Assembly: GCA_024128875.1 (NCBI GenBank)
Contig: JAMYFF010000001.1
Span: 1 to 64,000 of the forward strand
DNA from: Salinilacustrithrix flava
Lineage (GTDB): Bacteria; Actinomycetota; Acidimicrobiia; Acidimicrobiales; Salinilacustritrichaceae
Direction: 5' to 3'
DNA length: 64,000 bases
Shown: positions 44,903 to 54,499 of the stretch, piece after piece
How the letters are laid out: each line of letters begins with the position of its first letter
Position numbering within the stretch: the stretch's first letter is position 1
Notes under the pieces: generated by a model
What the model was told of the DNA's origin: nothing
The model's input: only the letters and a program-made list of their open reading frames with translations
The model's database searches: none
Made by a program: the position numbers and the translations under genes

Positions 44903-45841
44903 CTAGTAGGCCTGGCGCACGCGCTGGACGAAGCGCCCGGCGAGCACGTTGAGGACGAGGGTGATCGCGAACAGGAGCAGTGCGACGAAGAACAGGCTCT
45001 GGAAGGTGAGCCCGGCGCCGCGCACCTGGTCGGTGCCGGCCGCCTGGGAGGCGATGGCCGCGGTCATGGTCTGACCGGGCTTGAACGGGTCGGTGCTGAA
45101 CAGGGACCCGCCGGTGGCGCCGGCCGCGATGAACACGACCATGGTCTCGCCGATCGCCCTGGACACCGCCACGATGAACGCGGCGACCAGACCCGACACC
45201 GCGGCGGGGATCACGACCCGGATCGTGGTGGTGATCTTGCGGGCACCCAGCCCGTAGGACGCCTCCCGCAGTGCGGCGGGCACCGAGCGCATCGCGTCCT
45301 CGGAGATCGACGCCACGAGCGGGATCGTCAGGATGCCCACGCCGATCCCCGCCGCCGCGATGTTGAACTGCGTGGCCTCGCTGCTGAGGCGCTGCACGAT
45401 CACCGGCGAGAGGAACGTCAGGGCGAAGAAGCCCAGCACCACCGACGGGATGCCGGCCAGGATCTCCAGGACCGGCTTCAGCAGCTTGCGGACGCCGGCC
45501 GGGGCGTACTCGGAGAGGTAGATGGCGGCACCGAGCCCGAGGGGCATGGCGACCGCCATGGCGATCACCGTGACGATCAGCGTGCCGGTGAGGAGCGTCT
45601 TGATGTCGTAGATCCCCCGCCGGGGGAACCACCCGTCGCTCCACAGGCTGGCGGCCTCCACCTGGCTGACGAAGGTCCAGGCCTCGCCGACCAGCGACGC
45701 CACGATCAGCACGGAGATCACGATCGAGAGCAGGGCGGCCAGGAAGAGCACGGCCCGCACGAGGTGCTCGGTCCGCATTCGCTTCCGGGAGCCTCGGAAG
45801 TCCTCGAGGGTGTAGGCGGCCGGGGTGGTCAGGTCGCTCAT
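44903..45841 (-). CDS. pstC: Phosphate ABC transporter permease PstC
   Basis: This 312-residue permease has about six helices. PstC features include LEILAGIPSVVLGFFAL and the REASYGLGARK loop. The ATG at 45841 overlaps the pstS stop as ATGA, so the binding protein and channel are coupled. Confidence 0.95.
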   Translation of the reverse strand: MSDLTTPAAYTLEDFRGSRKRMRTEHLVRAVLFLAALLSIVISVLIVASLVGEAWTFVSQVEAASLWSDGWFPRRGIYDIKTLLTGTLIVTVIAMAVAMPLGLGAAIYLSEYAPAGVRKLLKPVLEILAGIPSVVLGFFALTFLSPVIVQRLSSEATQFNIAAAGIGVGILTIPLVASISEDAMRSVPAALREASYGLGARKITTTIRVVIPAAVSGLVAAFIVAVSRAIGETMVVFIAAGATGGSLFSTDPFKPGQTMTAAIASQAAGTDQVRGAGLTFQSLFFVALLLFAITLVLNVLAGRFVQRVRQAY

Positions 45842-46815
45842 GCGGCACCGGTCGTTCGGGAGGCCCAGCGCTCGCGGGTGGCGGCGAGGTCCTCGTCGGA
45901 CAGGGGGACGTAGCCGACGTCGGCCACCGCGTCGATGGCGTCGTGGAGGTAGAAGTCGACGAACGCCTCGAGCACCGGCTCCTCGGCGGCTGCATCGGCG
46001 TTGACGTAGATGAACAGCGGCCGGCTGATGGGGTAGGAGCCGTCGGCGATGGTCTCCGGCGTCGGCGCCACGCACCCCTCGCCGCCGTCGACCTCGAGGA
46101 TCTTCACCCCTTCGGCACCGGCGGCGAACGCGAAGCCCACCCAGCCGAAGCTGGTCGCCGACCCGCCGACGCCCTGGAGGATGATGTTGTCGTCGGAGGA
46201 CGCCTGGTAGTCGGGGCGGGTGGTGGCCTCCTGGCTCCGGTCCTCGTTGAACTCCTCGATGACGAGCTCGACGAAGGAGGCGAAGGTGCCCGACTCCTCG
46301 CCGGGGCCGGTGACGTCGAGGGGCGCCTCGGGCAGCTCGGTGCCCGAACCCAGCTCGGCGGCCAGGTCCTCGGCATCGCTCCAGCTCGTGAAGCCCTGCG
46401 ACTCCGGCCCGACCAGCGCGTAGAGGTCGGCGAGCGTGAGGCAGTCGACGGCCTCGTTCTCGGGATTGGTCAGCACGGCGATCCCGTCGTTGGCGATCTG
46501 CAGCTCGATGAAGTCGACACCGCCGTCCTCGCACTGCTCGATCTGCTCGGGCTTGATCTTCGACGATGCGTCGTTGATGTCGATGAGGCCGTCGCAGAAC
46601 AGCTCGAAGCCATCACCGGTCCCCGGGCCGTCCACCGAGATGGAGACCTCATCGCGCTCGTCGGCGAAGCCCTCGGCGACGGCGATGGAGATGGGCTCGA
46701 CCGTCGACGATCCGCTCACGACCACCGTCTCGGTGTCGCGGACGCATGCCGCAGCGACGAGCACGACGGGCAGCAGCAGTGCGGCGGACCGGAGTCGGCG
46801 CCGGGTGCGTGACAA
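45838..46815 (-). CDS. pstS: Phosphate-binding lipoprotein PstS
   Basis: This 325-residue lipoprotein has the lipobox LVAAAC (Cys at about 24). The phosphate-binding loops read VSGSSTVEPIS, DASSKI and GEESGT, as in PstS. The start is TTG at 46815 with GGAGG 9 nt upstream; no ATG or GTG is better placed. It is first gene of the pst-senX3-regX3 operon and lies behind PHO boxes. TTG may keep its translation moderate. Confidence 0.94.
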   Translation of the reverse strand: MSRTRRRLRSAALLLPVVLVAAACVRDTETVVVSGSSTVEPISIAVAEGFADERDEVSISVDGPGTGDGFELFCDGLIDINDASSKIKPEQIEQCEDGGVDFIELQIANDGIAVLTNPENEAVDCLTLADLYALVGPESQGFTSWSDAEDLAAELGSGTELPEAPLDVTGPGEESGTFASFVELVIEEFNEDRSQEATTRPDYQASSDDNIILQGVGGSATSFGWVGFAFAAGAEGVKILEVDGGEGCVAPTPETIADGSYPISRPLFIYVNADAAAEEPVLEAFVDFYLHDAIDAVADVGYVPLSDEDLAATRERWASRTTGAA

Positions 46816-46863
46816 AGCGGCGTCCTCCAGGTGGGGGCCGGGTCGTCGTGTGGGTCGCTGCGC

Positions 46864-46869
46864 ACGCTA
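46864..46869 (-). promoter_or_regulatory. -10 element of the pst operon promoter
   Basis: On the minus strand, TAGCGT lies 5 nt after the fourth PHO 11-mer, so the regulator would sit in place of a -35 box. The implied leader is about 40 nt. Confidence 0.45.
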
Positions 46870-46874
46870 CGGAT

Positions 46875-46918
46875 CCAAGGTTGACGGGAACCCCGTCCGA
46901 GGTGAACGGAAGGTGAAC
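46875..46918 (-). promoter_or_regulatory. PHO box array (RegX3/PhoP-type direct repeats)
   Basis: The minus strand reads GTTCACCTTCC, then GTTCACCTCGG, then a degenerate 11-mer, then GTCAACCTTGG. These units have exact 11-nt periodicity and match the actinobacterial PHO consensus (GTTCACC plus four bases). A further isolated GTTCACC lies at 46971-46965. The array is placed just upstream of the pstS -10. Confidence 0.82.
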
Positions 46919-47000
46919 GAACAGCGGCCGGGGCGCGAACTGGGTGGGGAGCCGGTGGCGCGGAGGTGAACGAACGGGGCTGGTTCCCCGGGCTCGGGGT

Positions 47001-47414
47001 TCAGCGCTCCAGGAGCCGGACGAGGCTGTCGAGGACGCCCCGGTCGTGGTCGTAGCTGAGGAGCCGGGCCGCCTCGCCCAGCGAGACCCATCGGCGCTCG
47101 CTGACCTCGTCGTTGGGCTCGAAGCCGGCGTCGGCGGCCACGGGCATCGACCAGTAGCGGACCTGCTTGGCGCAGCCGTGGCGGTCCCGGTACTCGGTGC
47201 CGGCGATCTCGGCGTCGAGCACGGCGACGATGGCCGTCTCCTCCCAGACCTCCCGCACGGCGGCCTGCTCCCAGGTCTCACCGGGGTCGAGCTTGCCCTT
47301 GGGGAAGGTCCAGTCGCCGTAGCGGGGCCGGCGGATGACCAGCACCTCGAGGGCGTCTCCCTCCCGTCGCCACGGGATGCCGCCCGCGGCGCGGACCTCG
47401 ATCTCGCCGGCCAC
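47001..47414 (-). CDS. NUDIX hydrolase
   Basis: This 137-residue protein has a NUDIX box from GKLDPGETWEQAAVREVWEE on (GX5EX7REUXEE); the usual final Gly is Ala (EETAI), a tolerated change. NUDIX enzymes split nucleoside diphosphate linkages (NTPs, ApnA, sometimes polyphosphates). The start is GTG at 47414, 4 nt after the ppk1 stop, so the two are co-transcribed. The neighbourhood suggests a polyphosphate- or nucleotide-related substrate; that is inference. Confidence 0.9.
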   Translation of the reverse strand: MAGEIEVRAAGGIPWRREGDALEVLVIRRPRYGDWTFPKGKLDPGETWEQAAVREVWEETAIVAVLDAEIAGTEYRDRHGCAKQVRYWSMPVAADAGFEPNDEVSERRWVSLGEAARLLSYDHDRGVLDSLVRLLER

Positions 47415-47418
47415 GACC

Positions 47419-49566
47419 TCAGCCCTCCCGGCGCCGGGTCCGGCGCAGCGCGAGCTCCTGCAGGCGGACGTGGGAGTCGATCCCGGCGCCGGTGTCGGGC
47501 ACCCGGTTCCAGCGTCCGTCCCCGTCGAGCTCCCAGGCCAGGCGGTCGTCGGCGAGGACGACGTCGAGGATCTCCTGCAGGCGCAGCTGGTTCGACTGGG
47601 TCTCCACCGGCACCAGGGCCTCGACCCGCCGGTTGATGTTGCGCCCCATCAGGTCGGGCGACCCGATGAACCACGCCGGCGACCCCCGGCCGTTGCCGTT
47701 GGCGAAGAAGTAGATGCGGCTGTGCTCGAGGTAGCGGCCGACGATCGAGCGCACCCGGATGTTCTCGGACAGCCCCGGCACCCCCGGTCGCAGGCAGCAG
47801 ATGCCCCGCACCACGAGGTCCGTGCTCACGTCGGCCCGGGAGGCCTCGTAGAGGGTGTCGATCATGCCGGCGTCGGACAGGGCGTTCATCTTCGCCACGA
47901 TCTTGCCGCTGCTGCCGTAGGCCGCCTCGTTGGCGACGAGCTCCTCGAGCCGGCCACGCAGGTGGTCGGGCGCCACGATGAGCTTCTCGTAGTCCACGGC
48001 CCGGCCGAAGCCGGTGAGGTAGTTGAACAGCTGGGACAGGTCGGTGCCGATGGCGGGATCGGTCGTGAACAGGCCGAGGTCCTCGTAGATCATCGCCGTC
48101 TTCGGGTTGTAGTTGCCCGTCCCGATGTGGCAGTAGCGGTGCAGGCCGTCGCGCTCCTCGCGCACCACGAGCAGCGTCTTGGTGTGGGTCTTGAGCCCGA
48201 CCAGGCCGTAGACCACGTGGACGCCGACCTCCTCGAGCGCCTTGGCCCACTCGATGTTGCGGGCCTCGTCGAAGCGGGCCTTCAGCTCGACCAGCACCGC
48301 CACCTGCTTGCCCGACTCCGCCGCCCGCACCAGGGACCGGATGATCGAGCTGTCACCGGAGGTCCGGTACAGCGTCATCTTGATGGCCACGACCCGGTCG
48401 TCGGCGGCAGCCTGGGCGAGGAAGGCCTCCACCGTGTTGTGGAAGCTCGAGTACGGGTGGTGGACGAGGATGTCGTCCCGACGCATCTCCGCGAAGAAGT
48501 CCGCCGGCGTGTCGTCCTCCTTCAGCAGGCGGGCCTGCGTGATCCCCTGCCACGGCGGGTCCTTGAGGTCGCTGCGATCGAGGCGGTGCAGCACCCAGAG
48601 CCCGGACAGGTCGAGGGGGCCGACGACCTCGTAGACGTCCTCGTCAGCGATGTCGAGCTCCCGGACCAGCAGGTCGCGCAGCTCCTCGCTCATGGTCGAC
48701 TCGACCTCGAGGCGCACGGCCCGACCGAAGCGCCGCCGGCGCAGCTCGACCTCGACGGCGGCCAGCAGGTCGTCGGCCTCGTTCTCCTCGAGCGTGAGGT
48801 CGGCGTTGCGGGTCACCCGGAACGTGGCGAACTCGTGGATCTCCATGCCCGGGAACAGCTCGTCGAGGTGGGCAGCGATCACCTGCTCGAGCGGCACGAA
48901 CGTGGTCGGCGACCCGGGGATGCGCACGAAGCGGTCGAGGTTGGACGGCACCTTGACCCGGGCGAAGCGGGTCTCGTCCGTCTCGGGGTCGTTCACCGAG
49001 ACGGCGAGGCTGAGCGACAGGTTCGAGATGTACGGGAACGGGTGTCCGGGGTCGACGGCGAGGGGCGTCAGCACCGGGAAGATGTGCTCCTCGAAGACCT
49101 CGTAGAGGGCCTTGCGCGCGTCCTCCTCGAGATCGTCCCAGGCCGTGAGGTGGATGCCCTCCTGGGCCAGGCCGGGAAGGACCTCCTCGAGCAGGATCCG
49201 CTGCTGCTCGACGCCGAGGGCGAGCACGTCGCGACGGATGGCCACCAGCTGCTCGCCGGCCGTGCGGCCGTCGTGGGAGGTCTGGTCGACGCCGGCGTAG
49301 ACCTGGTCCTTCAGACCGGCCACCCGCACCTGGAAGAACTCGTCCAGGTTCGACACGTAGATGGCGAGGAACTTGGCTCGCTCCAGCAGCGGCACGGTGG
49401 GGTCGTCGGCCAGGGCCAGCACCCGGGCGTTGAAGTCCAGCCACGACAGCTCGCGGTTGAAGTAGCGGCCCGGATCGGCGCCGAGCGCGGGATCAGGGGC
49501 GTCGGGCACCACCGCCCGCTGGCGGCGGGGCGGCACATCGGGTGCGAGGTCGTCGCTGGGCGTCAT
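47419..49566 (-). CDS. ppk1: Polyphosphate kinase 1
   Basis: This 715-residue protein is full length for PPK1. It shows the N-terminal RYFNRELSWLDFN, then LYRTSGDSSI, the LKTHTK segment containing the autophosphorylated His, YCHIGTGNYN, and the C-terminal FIGSPDLMGRN. It makes polyphosphate from ATP reversibly. The ATG at 49566 overlaps the ROK kinase stop as TGATG; a TTG one codon earlier is less likely. Lying next to PHO boxes and pst genes, it belongs to the phosphate-storage part of the locus. Confidence 0.97.
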   Translation of the reverse strand: MTPSDDLAPDVPPRRQRAVVPDAPDPALGADPGRYFNRELSWLDFNARVLALADDPTVPLLERAKFLAIYVSNLDEFFQVRVAGLKDQVYAGVDQTSHDGRTAGEQLVAIRRDVLALGVEQQRILLEEVLPGLAQEGIHLTAWDDLEEDARKALYEVFEEHIFPVLTPLAVDPGHPFPYISNLSLSLAVSVNDPETDETRFARVKVPSNLDRFVRIPGSPTTFVPLEQVIAAHLDELFPGMEIHEFATFRVTRNADLTLEENEADDLLAAVEVELRRRRFGRAVRLEVESTMSEELRDLLVRELDIADEDVYEVVGPLDLSGLWVLHRLDRSDLKDPPWQGITQARLLKEDDTPADFFAEMRRDDILVHHPYSSFHNTVEAFLAQAAADDRVVAIKMTLYRTSGDSSIIRSLVRAAESGKQVAVLVELKARFDEARNIEWAKALEEVGVHVVYGLVGLKTHTKTLLVVREERDGLHRYCHIGTGNYNPKTAMIYEDLGLFTTDPAIGTDLSQLFNYLTGFGRAVDYEKLIVAPDHLRGRLEELVANEAAYGSSGKIVAKMNALSDAGMIDTLYEASRADVSTDLVVRGICCLRPGVPGLSENIRVRSIVGRYLEHSRIYFFANGNGRGSPAWFIGSPDLMGRNINRRVEALVPVETQSNQLRLQEILDVVLADDRLAWELDGDGRWNRVPDTGAGIDSHVRLQELALRRTRRREG

Positions 49567-50522
49567 CAACGCAGATCCCTACCCGCTTCGAGGGCGAGGC
49601 GGGCGGCACCCAGCGCGCCGGCGTGGTCGCCGAGGACCGCCTTGTGCACGTCGGGCTCGATGCCGGCGTGGCCGAGCGTGCGCAGCGCGGACGCGAGCTG
49701 CTCGGTGACCAGGTCCCCGAAGCGCTCCCCCAGACCCCCACCGACCACGACAGCGCCGATGTCGACGGTGACCGCGACGTTGACCACCGCCACGGCGAGC
49801 AGCAGGAACCCCTCGTCGAGGAGCTCCCGGGCGACCGGGTCGCCGGCCTCGTAGGCAGCCCGGAAGACCTTGGACTTCATCGGCCCGTCGCCGGCGAGCT
49901 CCACCAGCGGGGTCGAGCGACCGGCGGCGTGCAGCTCGCGGGCGAGGGCTTCCAGGGCACGACGGCCGATGTAGGCCTCGAGGTGCCCCAGGCCGCCGCA
50001 GCCGCAGCGGCGGCCACCCGGCATGACCACGGCGTGCCCGAGCTCACCGGCCAACCCGTGGGGTCCGATCCGCAGCCGGCCGTCGAGGACCAGGCCGGCC
50101 CCGAGGCCGGTGCCCAACCACACGGCGAGGACGTCGTCGTAGCCGACGCCGGCGCCGGCGCGCGCTTCACCCAGGGCGGCCACGTTCACGTCGTTGCCGA
50201 CCGAGACCGGGCATCCGAGCCGCTCCTCGAGCAGGCGGCGCACGTCCACCGGCCGGTCGAACCCGGACAGGTTCGGCGCGAGCAGGACGCTCCCGGTGCC
50301 GGGGTCGACCACGCCGGGCGTCCCGATGCCGACGGCGGTCGGTGCTGGATCGAGCCGCCGGACCAGGGCCTCGACGGCGTCGAGGATCGAGTCGACCCCG
50401 TCGGTGGGGGTCGGGGACTTGGCGTCCTCGAGCACCGCGTCGAGGCCGGTGCCCGCCGGGTCGACGAGCGCGCCGAAGATCTTGGTGCCGCCGAGGTCGA
50501 CGCCGACGACCGGCACGGTCAC
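49566..50522 (-). CDS. ROK-family sugar kinase (glucokinase-like)
   Basis: This 318-residue ROK kinase has the N-terminal ATP loop DLGGTKI, GIGTPGVVDP, NDVNVAALGE with the catalytic Asp, and GLAGELGH followed by CGCGGLGHLEAY, the zinc-binding ROK signature. It phosphorylates glucose or a related hexose. The start is GTG at 50522. The 1-nt coupling (TGATG) to ppk1 is notable and raises the question whether it can use polyphosphate, but it lacks anything I can call diagnostic of polyphosphate glucokinase. Confidence 0.9.
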   Translation of the reverse strand: MTVPVVGVDLGGTKIFGALVDPAGTGLDAVLEDAKSPTPTDGVDSILDAVEALVRRLDPAPTAVGIGTPGVVDPGTGSVLLAPNLSGFDRPVDVRRLLEERLGCPVSVGNDVNVAALGEARAGAGVGYDDVLAVWLGTGLGAGLVLDGRLRIGPHGLAGELGHAVVMPGGRRCGCGGLGHLEAYIGRRALEALARELHAAGRSTPLVELAGDGPMKSKVFRAAYEAGDPVARELLDEGFLLLAVAVVNVAVTVDIGAVVVGGGLGERFGDLVTEQLASALRTLGHAGIEPDVHKAVLGDHAGALGAARLALEAGRDLR

Positions 50523-50532
50523 GTGCCCGACG

Positions 50533-50805
50533 TCAGCTGTCCTCGGAGTAGCCGAGGTCCCAGTCGAGGGCGATGCGCTCGCGCTCGGCGTCGCGGTTCA
50601 CGCGCTCGCGGTTGCGGCGGAACTGCGGGTCGTGCGGCGGGAGCAGCACCAGGCGGGCCCGGACACGGGACCGGAACGCCTCGATCATGGCCTCGTCACC
50701 CCAGTCGGACTGGATCTCCCAGTGCGGCGCGACCGCGCCGAGGTACACGAGTCGTGCGTGCGCGACCGGCGGGAGCGGGGCTTCTTCCATCTCGACGTCT
50801 GACAT
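50533..50805 (-). CDS. Small hypothetical protein
   Basis: This 90-residue soluble protein has an acidic start (MSDVEMEEAP) and an Arg-rich C-terminal half. CGGAG lies 5-6 nt before the ATG at 50805. It lies 10 bp upstream of the ROK kinase gene and likely shares its transcript. I recognise no family. Confidence 0.6.
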   Translation of the reverse strand: MSDVEMEEAPLPPVAHARLVYLGAVAPHWEIQSDWGDEAMIEAFRSRVRARLVLLPPHDPQFRRNRERVNRDAERERIALDWDLGYSEDS

Positions 50806-50882
50806 GTGCACTCCGGGACGGGACGCGGCTACGGGATCGTCCACCGTAGTGCCCGGCCCGGGTGCCTCCACAGGGGACCTCG

Positions 50883-52088
<1,206 letters not shown>

Positions 52089-52220
52089 TGCCCCAGTCTC
52101 GCTGCTCCTGCGCCGGATGCGACCGCGTCGATCGAAGGTTCGGGAATTATTTGATGCTAAAGTGCGCTGAATTGGGAACCGAACGAGCATCGGCTTCGTA
52201 GAACAGGTGGAGGTCACCTG
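52089..52220. promoter_or_regulatory. AT-rich divergent promoter region (htrA-like / whiB)
   Basis: These 132 bp between two divergent starts include a conspicuously AT-rich stretch (52144-52173) for this genome. TAAAGT at 52158-52163 is a possible -10 for the whiB gene, but no good -35 is visible. Confidence 0.4.
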
Positions 52221-52472
52221 ATGGACACGCCATGGATGAACGACGGCAGCTGCCGCAACCACCCGCCCGAGGTCTTCTTCCCCAGCGACGGGGTGGGCGT
52301 CACGATCGCCCAGCGGATCTGCGCGACGTGCCCGGTGCGGGAGCCGTGCCTGGAGTACGCCCTCGAGAACCGCATCGACCACGGCGTGTGGGGCGCCACG
52401 TCGGAGCGGGAGCGCCGGCGGATCCTCAAGGCCCGTCGTGAGCCGATCGAGGCGTACGCGTCCGGCACCTGA
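52221..52472 (+). CDS. WhiB-family iron-sulfur transcriptional regulator
   Basis: This 83-residue protein has the four cluster-binding Cys at positions 11, 34, 37 and 43 (CATCPVREPC), then HGVWGAT, the WhiB Gly-Val-Trp-Gly turn, and a basic RERRRILKARR tail. WhiB proteins bind a [4Fe-4S] cluster and act with the main sigma factor. GGAGGT lies 6 nt before the ATG. It is shorter than WhiB2 and differs from the copy at 53963; I do not assign a subclass. Confidence 0.92.
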   Translation: MDTPWMNDGSCRNHPPEVFFPSDGVGVTIAQRICATCPVREPCLEYALENRIDHGVWGATSERERRRILKARREPIEAYASGT

Positions 52473-52496
52473 CCTCGGGTCAGCCCTCGAGCCGGA

Positions 52497-53291
52497 TCAG
52501 CCCTCCAGGGCGAAGACCCGGACCAACCGCTGGCAGGCGTCGTGCACCCGATCCCAGGTCGCACCACGGCGCCACTCCGGCATGCCGGCCACCGCGGTCA
52601 GCACGGCCGGCCGGTCGGCGGACACCACCGTGACGACCATGTCGCCGCGCTGGGTCACGGCCACGACCGGCATCCCCCGACCGAGCCACACCTCCCCGTC
52701 GCCGACCAGCGCCACCTCGCCGGGCGGGAGCGCCTCCCAGTCGAGCCGGCCGGGCTGCTGGTACACGGAGACGTCGACGTCCCCGTCCCGGTAGACGACC
52801 GCGGCGAGATCGGTGCCGTCCCACACCTCCTGACGACTCAGGGCCACCGCGGAGCCGATGAGGCCGGGCGGCGCCTCGTAGGACGATCGATCCTGGCGCT
52901 GCATCCCGACCATCTCCCCGTGGGCCTGCTCCACGTGACCGGCGGTGAGCACGGCGAGGTCGGGCACCAGACGGGGGTGCTCGGTGGCGGTGGTGGCGCC
53001 GATGGCCGCGAGCACCAGGCCGGCGACCACGACGAAGCCGGCCCCGATGCGCACGACGCGGCGGTGCCGGGCGAGGAAGCCCTCGATCACGGGCGTGGCA
53101 TCGACCTCGGGCAGGCCGCGCAGCAGCGACCGCGCCTCGGCCAGCTCCTGCGCCGCGCGCCGGCAGCCCGGGCACCTCTCGAGGTGCTCGACCACCCACG
53201 CCTCGGTCACCGGGTCGAGCTCGCCGTCGACGTGGGCTGACAGCGCCTCGTCGGGGTGCCCGTCCGGGCCGATGCCGCCGACCCCGCTCAT
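52497..53291 (-). CDS. Zinc-finger anti-sigma factor (membrane)
   Basis: This 264-residue protein has an N-terminal zf-HC2/ZAS motif HLERCPGC (HxxxCxxC, about residues 36-43), a membrane helix (about 80-102) and an extracytoplasmic domain of about 160 residues. It holds the ECF sigma factor inactive and releases it on an envelope signal. Its ATG overlaps the sigma stop as ATGA, the usual sigma/anti-sigma coupling. Confidence 0.88.
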   Translation of the reverse strand: MSGVGGIGPDGHPDEALSAHVDGELDPVTEAWVVEHLERCPGCRRAAQELAEARSLLRGLPEVDATPVIEGFLARHRRVVRIGAGFVVVAGLVLAAIGATTATEHPRLVPDLAVLTAGHVEQAHGEMVGMQRQDRSSYEAPPGLIGSAVALSRQEVWDGTDLAAVVYRDGDVDVSVYQQPGRLDWEALPPGEVALVGDGEVWLGRGMPVVAVTQRGDMVVTVVSADRPAVLTAVAGMPEWRRGATWDRVHDACQRLVRVFALEG

Positions 53292-53833
53292 GCGAGGGCC
53301 TCCCGCAGGGCCAGTCGCCCGCGGTGGATGCGGCTCCGCACGGTGCCGAGGGGGATGTCGAGCTGCTCGGCGATGTCGGCGTAGGACAGCCCGACGACGT
53401 CGGCGAGCACCACCGGGACACGGAACTCCTCGGGCAGGCCGGCCAGCGCCGCCTGCGCGTGGTCCGGCAGCCGCTCGGCCTCGGCCGCGTCGGCCGCGTC
53501 CGGGCTCGGCGGCAGGACGAGGTCTGGATCCTCGGGCAGCGCCACCGACGGGCGACGGGACCGCCGGCGGACGTCGTCGAGGAAGGCGTTGGTGGTGATC
53601 CGGCTGAGCCAGCCCCGCAGCGAGCCGGGCTGGTAGGTCCGCAGTCCTCGTTGCACCCTGACCAGCACCTCCTGCACCAGGTCCTGCGCGTCGTCGTGGT
53701 CGCCCGTCAACCGGTAGGCGACGGTGTAGATGAAGTCGCCCTCGTGGCGCGCGACCTCCTCCCAGGTGGGGATGCGGTCGCACCCCTCCCAACGACCGTC
53801 GCCGGGAGCAGGTTCCCGCCGCTCGCGTCGCAC
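53288..53833 (-). CDS. ECF-subfamily RNA polymerase sigma factor
   Basis: This 181-residue protein has sigma region 2 (YTVAYRLTGDHDDAQDLVQEVLVRV) and region 4 (LPEEFRVPVVLADVVGLSYADIA, then IPLGTVRSRIHRGR). It resembles the SigE/RpoE-like envelope-stress group. The start is GTG at 53833, exactly 7 nt after TAGCCT (minus strand), so it looks leaderless. It likely controls this cluster, including the protease. Confidence 0.92.
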   Translation of the reverse strand: MRRERREPAPGDGRWEGCDRIPTWEEVARHEGDFIYTVAYRLTGDHDDAQDLVQEVLVRVQRGLRTYQPGSLRGWLSRITTNAFLDDVRRRSRRPSVALPEDPDLVLPPSPDAADAAEAERLPDHAQAALAGLPEEFRVPVVLADVVGLSYADIAEQLDIPLGTVRSRIHRGRLALREALA

Positions 53834-53840
53834 GGGGCCG

Positions 53841-53846
53841 AGGCTA
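53841..53846 (-). promoter_or_regulatory. -10 element of a leaderless promoter
   Basis: On the minus strand, TAGCCT lies exactly 7 nt before the GTG of the ECF sigma gene. Confidence 0.45.
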
Positions 53847-53883
53847 CCGGCGACGGTCGCGGCGCCGACCGGGCCCGGACGCG

Positions 53884-53923
53884 CCGCGCCCCGTGCCGCA
53901 GGGGGAGGCGGCGCGGGGCGCGG
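53884..53923 (-). terminator. Hairpin terminator after whiB2
   Basis: A 14-bp stem (CCGCGCCCCGTGCC with GGCGCGGGGCGCGG, one G-T pair) surrounds a 12-nt loop, placed 40 nt beyond the whiB2 stop. Confidence 0.6.
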
Positions 53924-53962
53924 TCGGGAGGGTGGGGCCCGCAGAGCGGGTCTGACGGTGGG

Positions 53963-54247
53963 TCAGGCGGTCTCGGCGGCGGCGCGGCGGGCGATGGCCC
54001 GGGCCCGGCGGATGCGGCGGCGCTCACGCTCGCTCATGCCGCCCCAGATGCCGAACTTCTCACCGTTCTGCAGCGCGTACTCCAGGCAGTCCTCGCGGAC
54101 GACGCAGCCGCGGCAGACCTCCTTGGCCTCCTTGGTGGATGCGCCCCGCTCGGGGAAGAACAGGTCGGGATCGACGCCGAGGCAGTTCGCGTACTCCTGC
54201 CACACTCGGGTTTCGGACTGGCCACCGATGTCCACGGGGACGCTCAT
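53963..54247 (-). CDS. whiB2: WhiB2/WhmD-like iron-sulfur regulator
   Basis: This 94-residue protein has four Cys (NCLG, VCRGC, EDC) and the long conserved segments DPDLFFPERG, KEVCRGCVVRE and EKFGIWGGMSERERRR, which match the WhiB2/WhmD group needed for septation in mycobacteria and streptomycetes. The tail is basic and Ala-rich. The ATG at 54247 has GAGAGGT about 11 nt upstream. It is flanked by its own terminator. Confidence 0.9.
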   Translation of the reverse strand: MSVPVDIGGQSETRVWQEYANCLGVDPDLFFPERGASTKEAKEVCRGCVVREDCLEYALQNGEKFGIWGGMSERERRRIRRARAIARRAAAETA

Positions 54248-54499
54248 ATGCCAGGACCTCTCGTTCGTTTCAGCTGGGTGGCACCGCCGGAGTCTCCCCC
54301 TCGGCCGACGCCCATACCAGACGTGTAATTACAACAGTGTGATCATCGCCGAGATCGCGGCCAGATGCAAGGGAGACATGGGATTCGTCTCCAACTGATG
54401 TTGACGGACCGCGTCCCCCACGGCCGACCGACCCCCTCCCCCGGCCGGGTCGCCGTGTCAAGCACCTGCCCGGCACCGGCACCTGGTAGCCATGGCCGC
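54248..54499. promoter_or_regulatory. whiB2 upstream region with TGTAATTACA palindrome
   Basis: There is no gene here. A perfect 10-bp AT-rich palindrome, TGTAATTACA (54324-54333), stands out from the GC-rich surroundings about 80 bp before the whiB2 start. It may be an operator; I cannot name the regulator. Confidence 0.35.
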
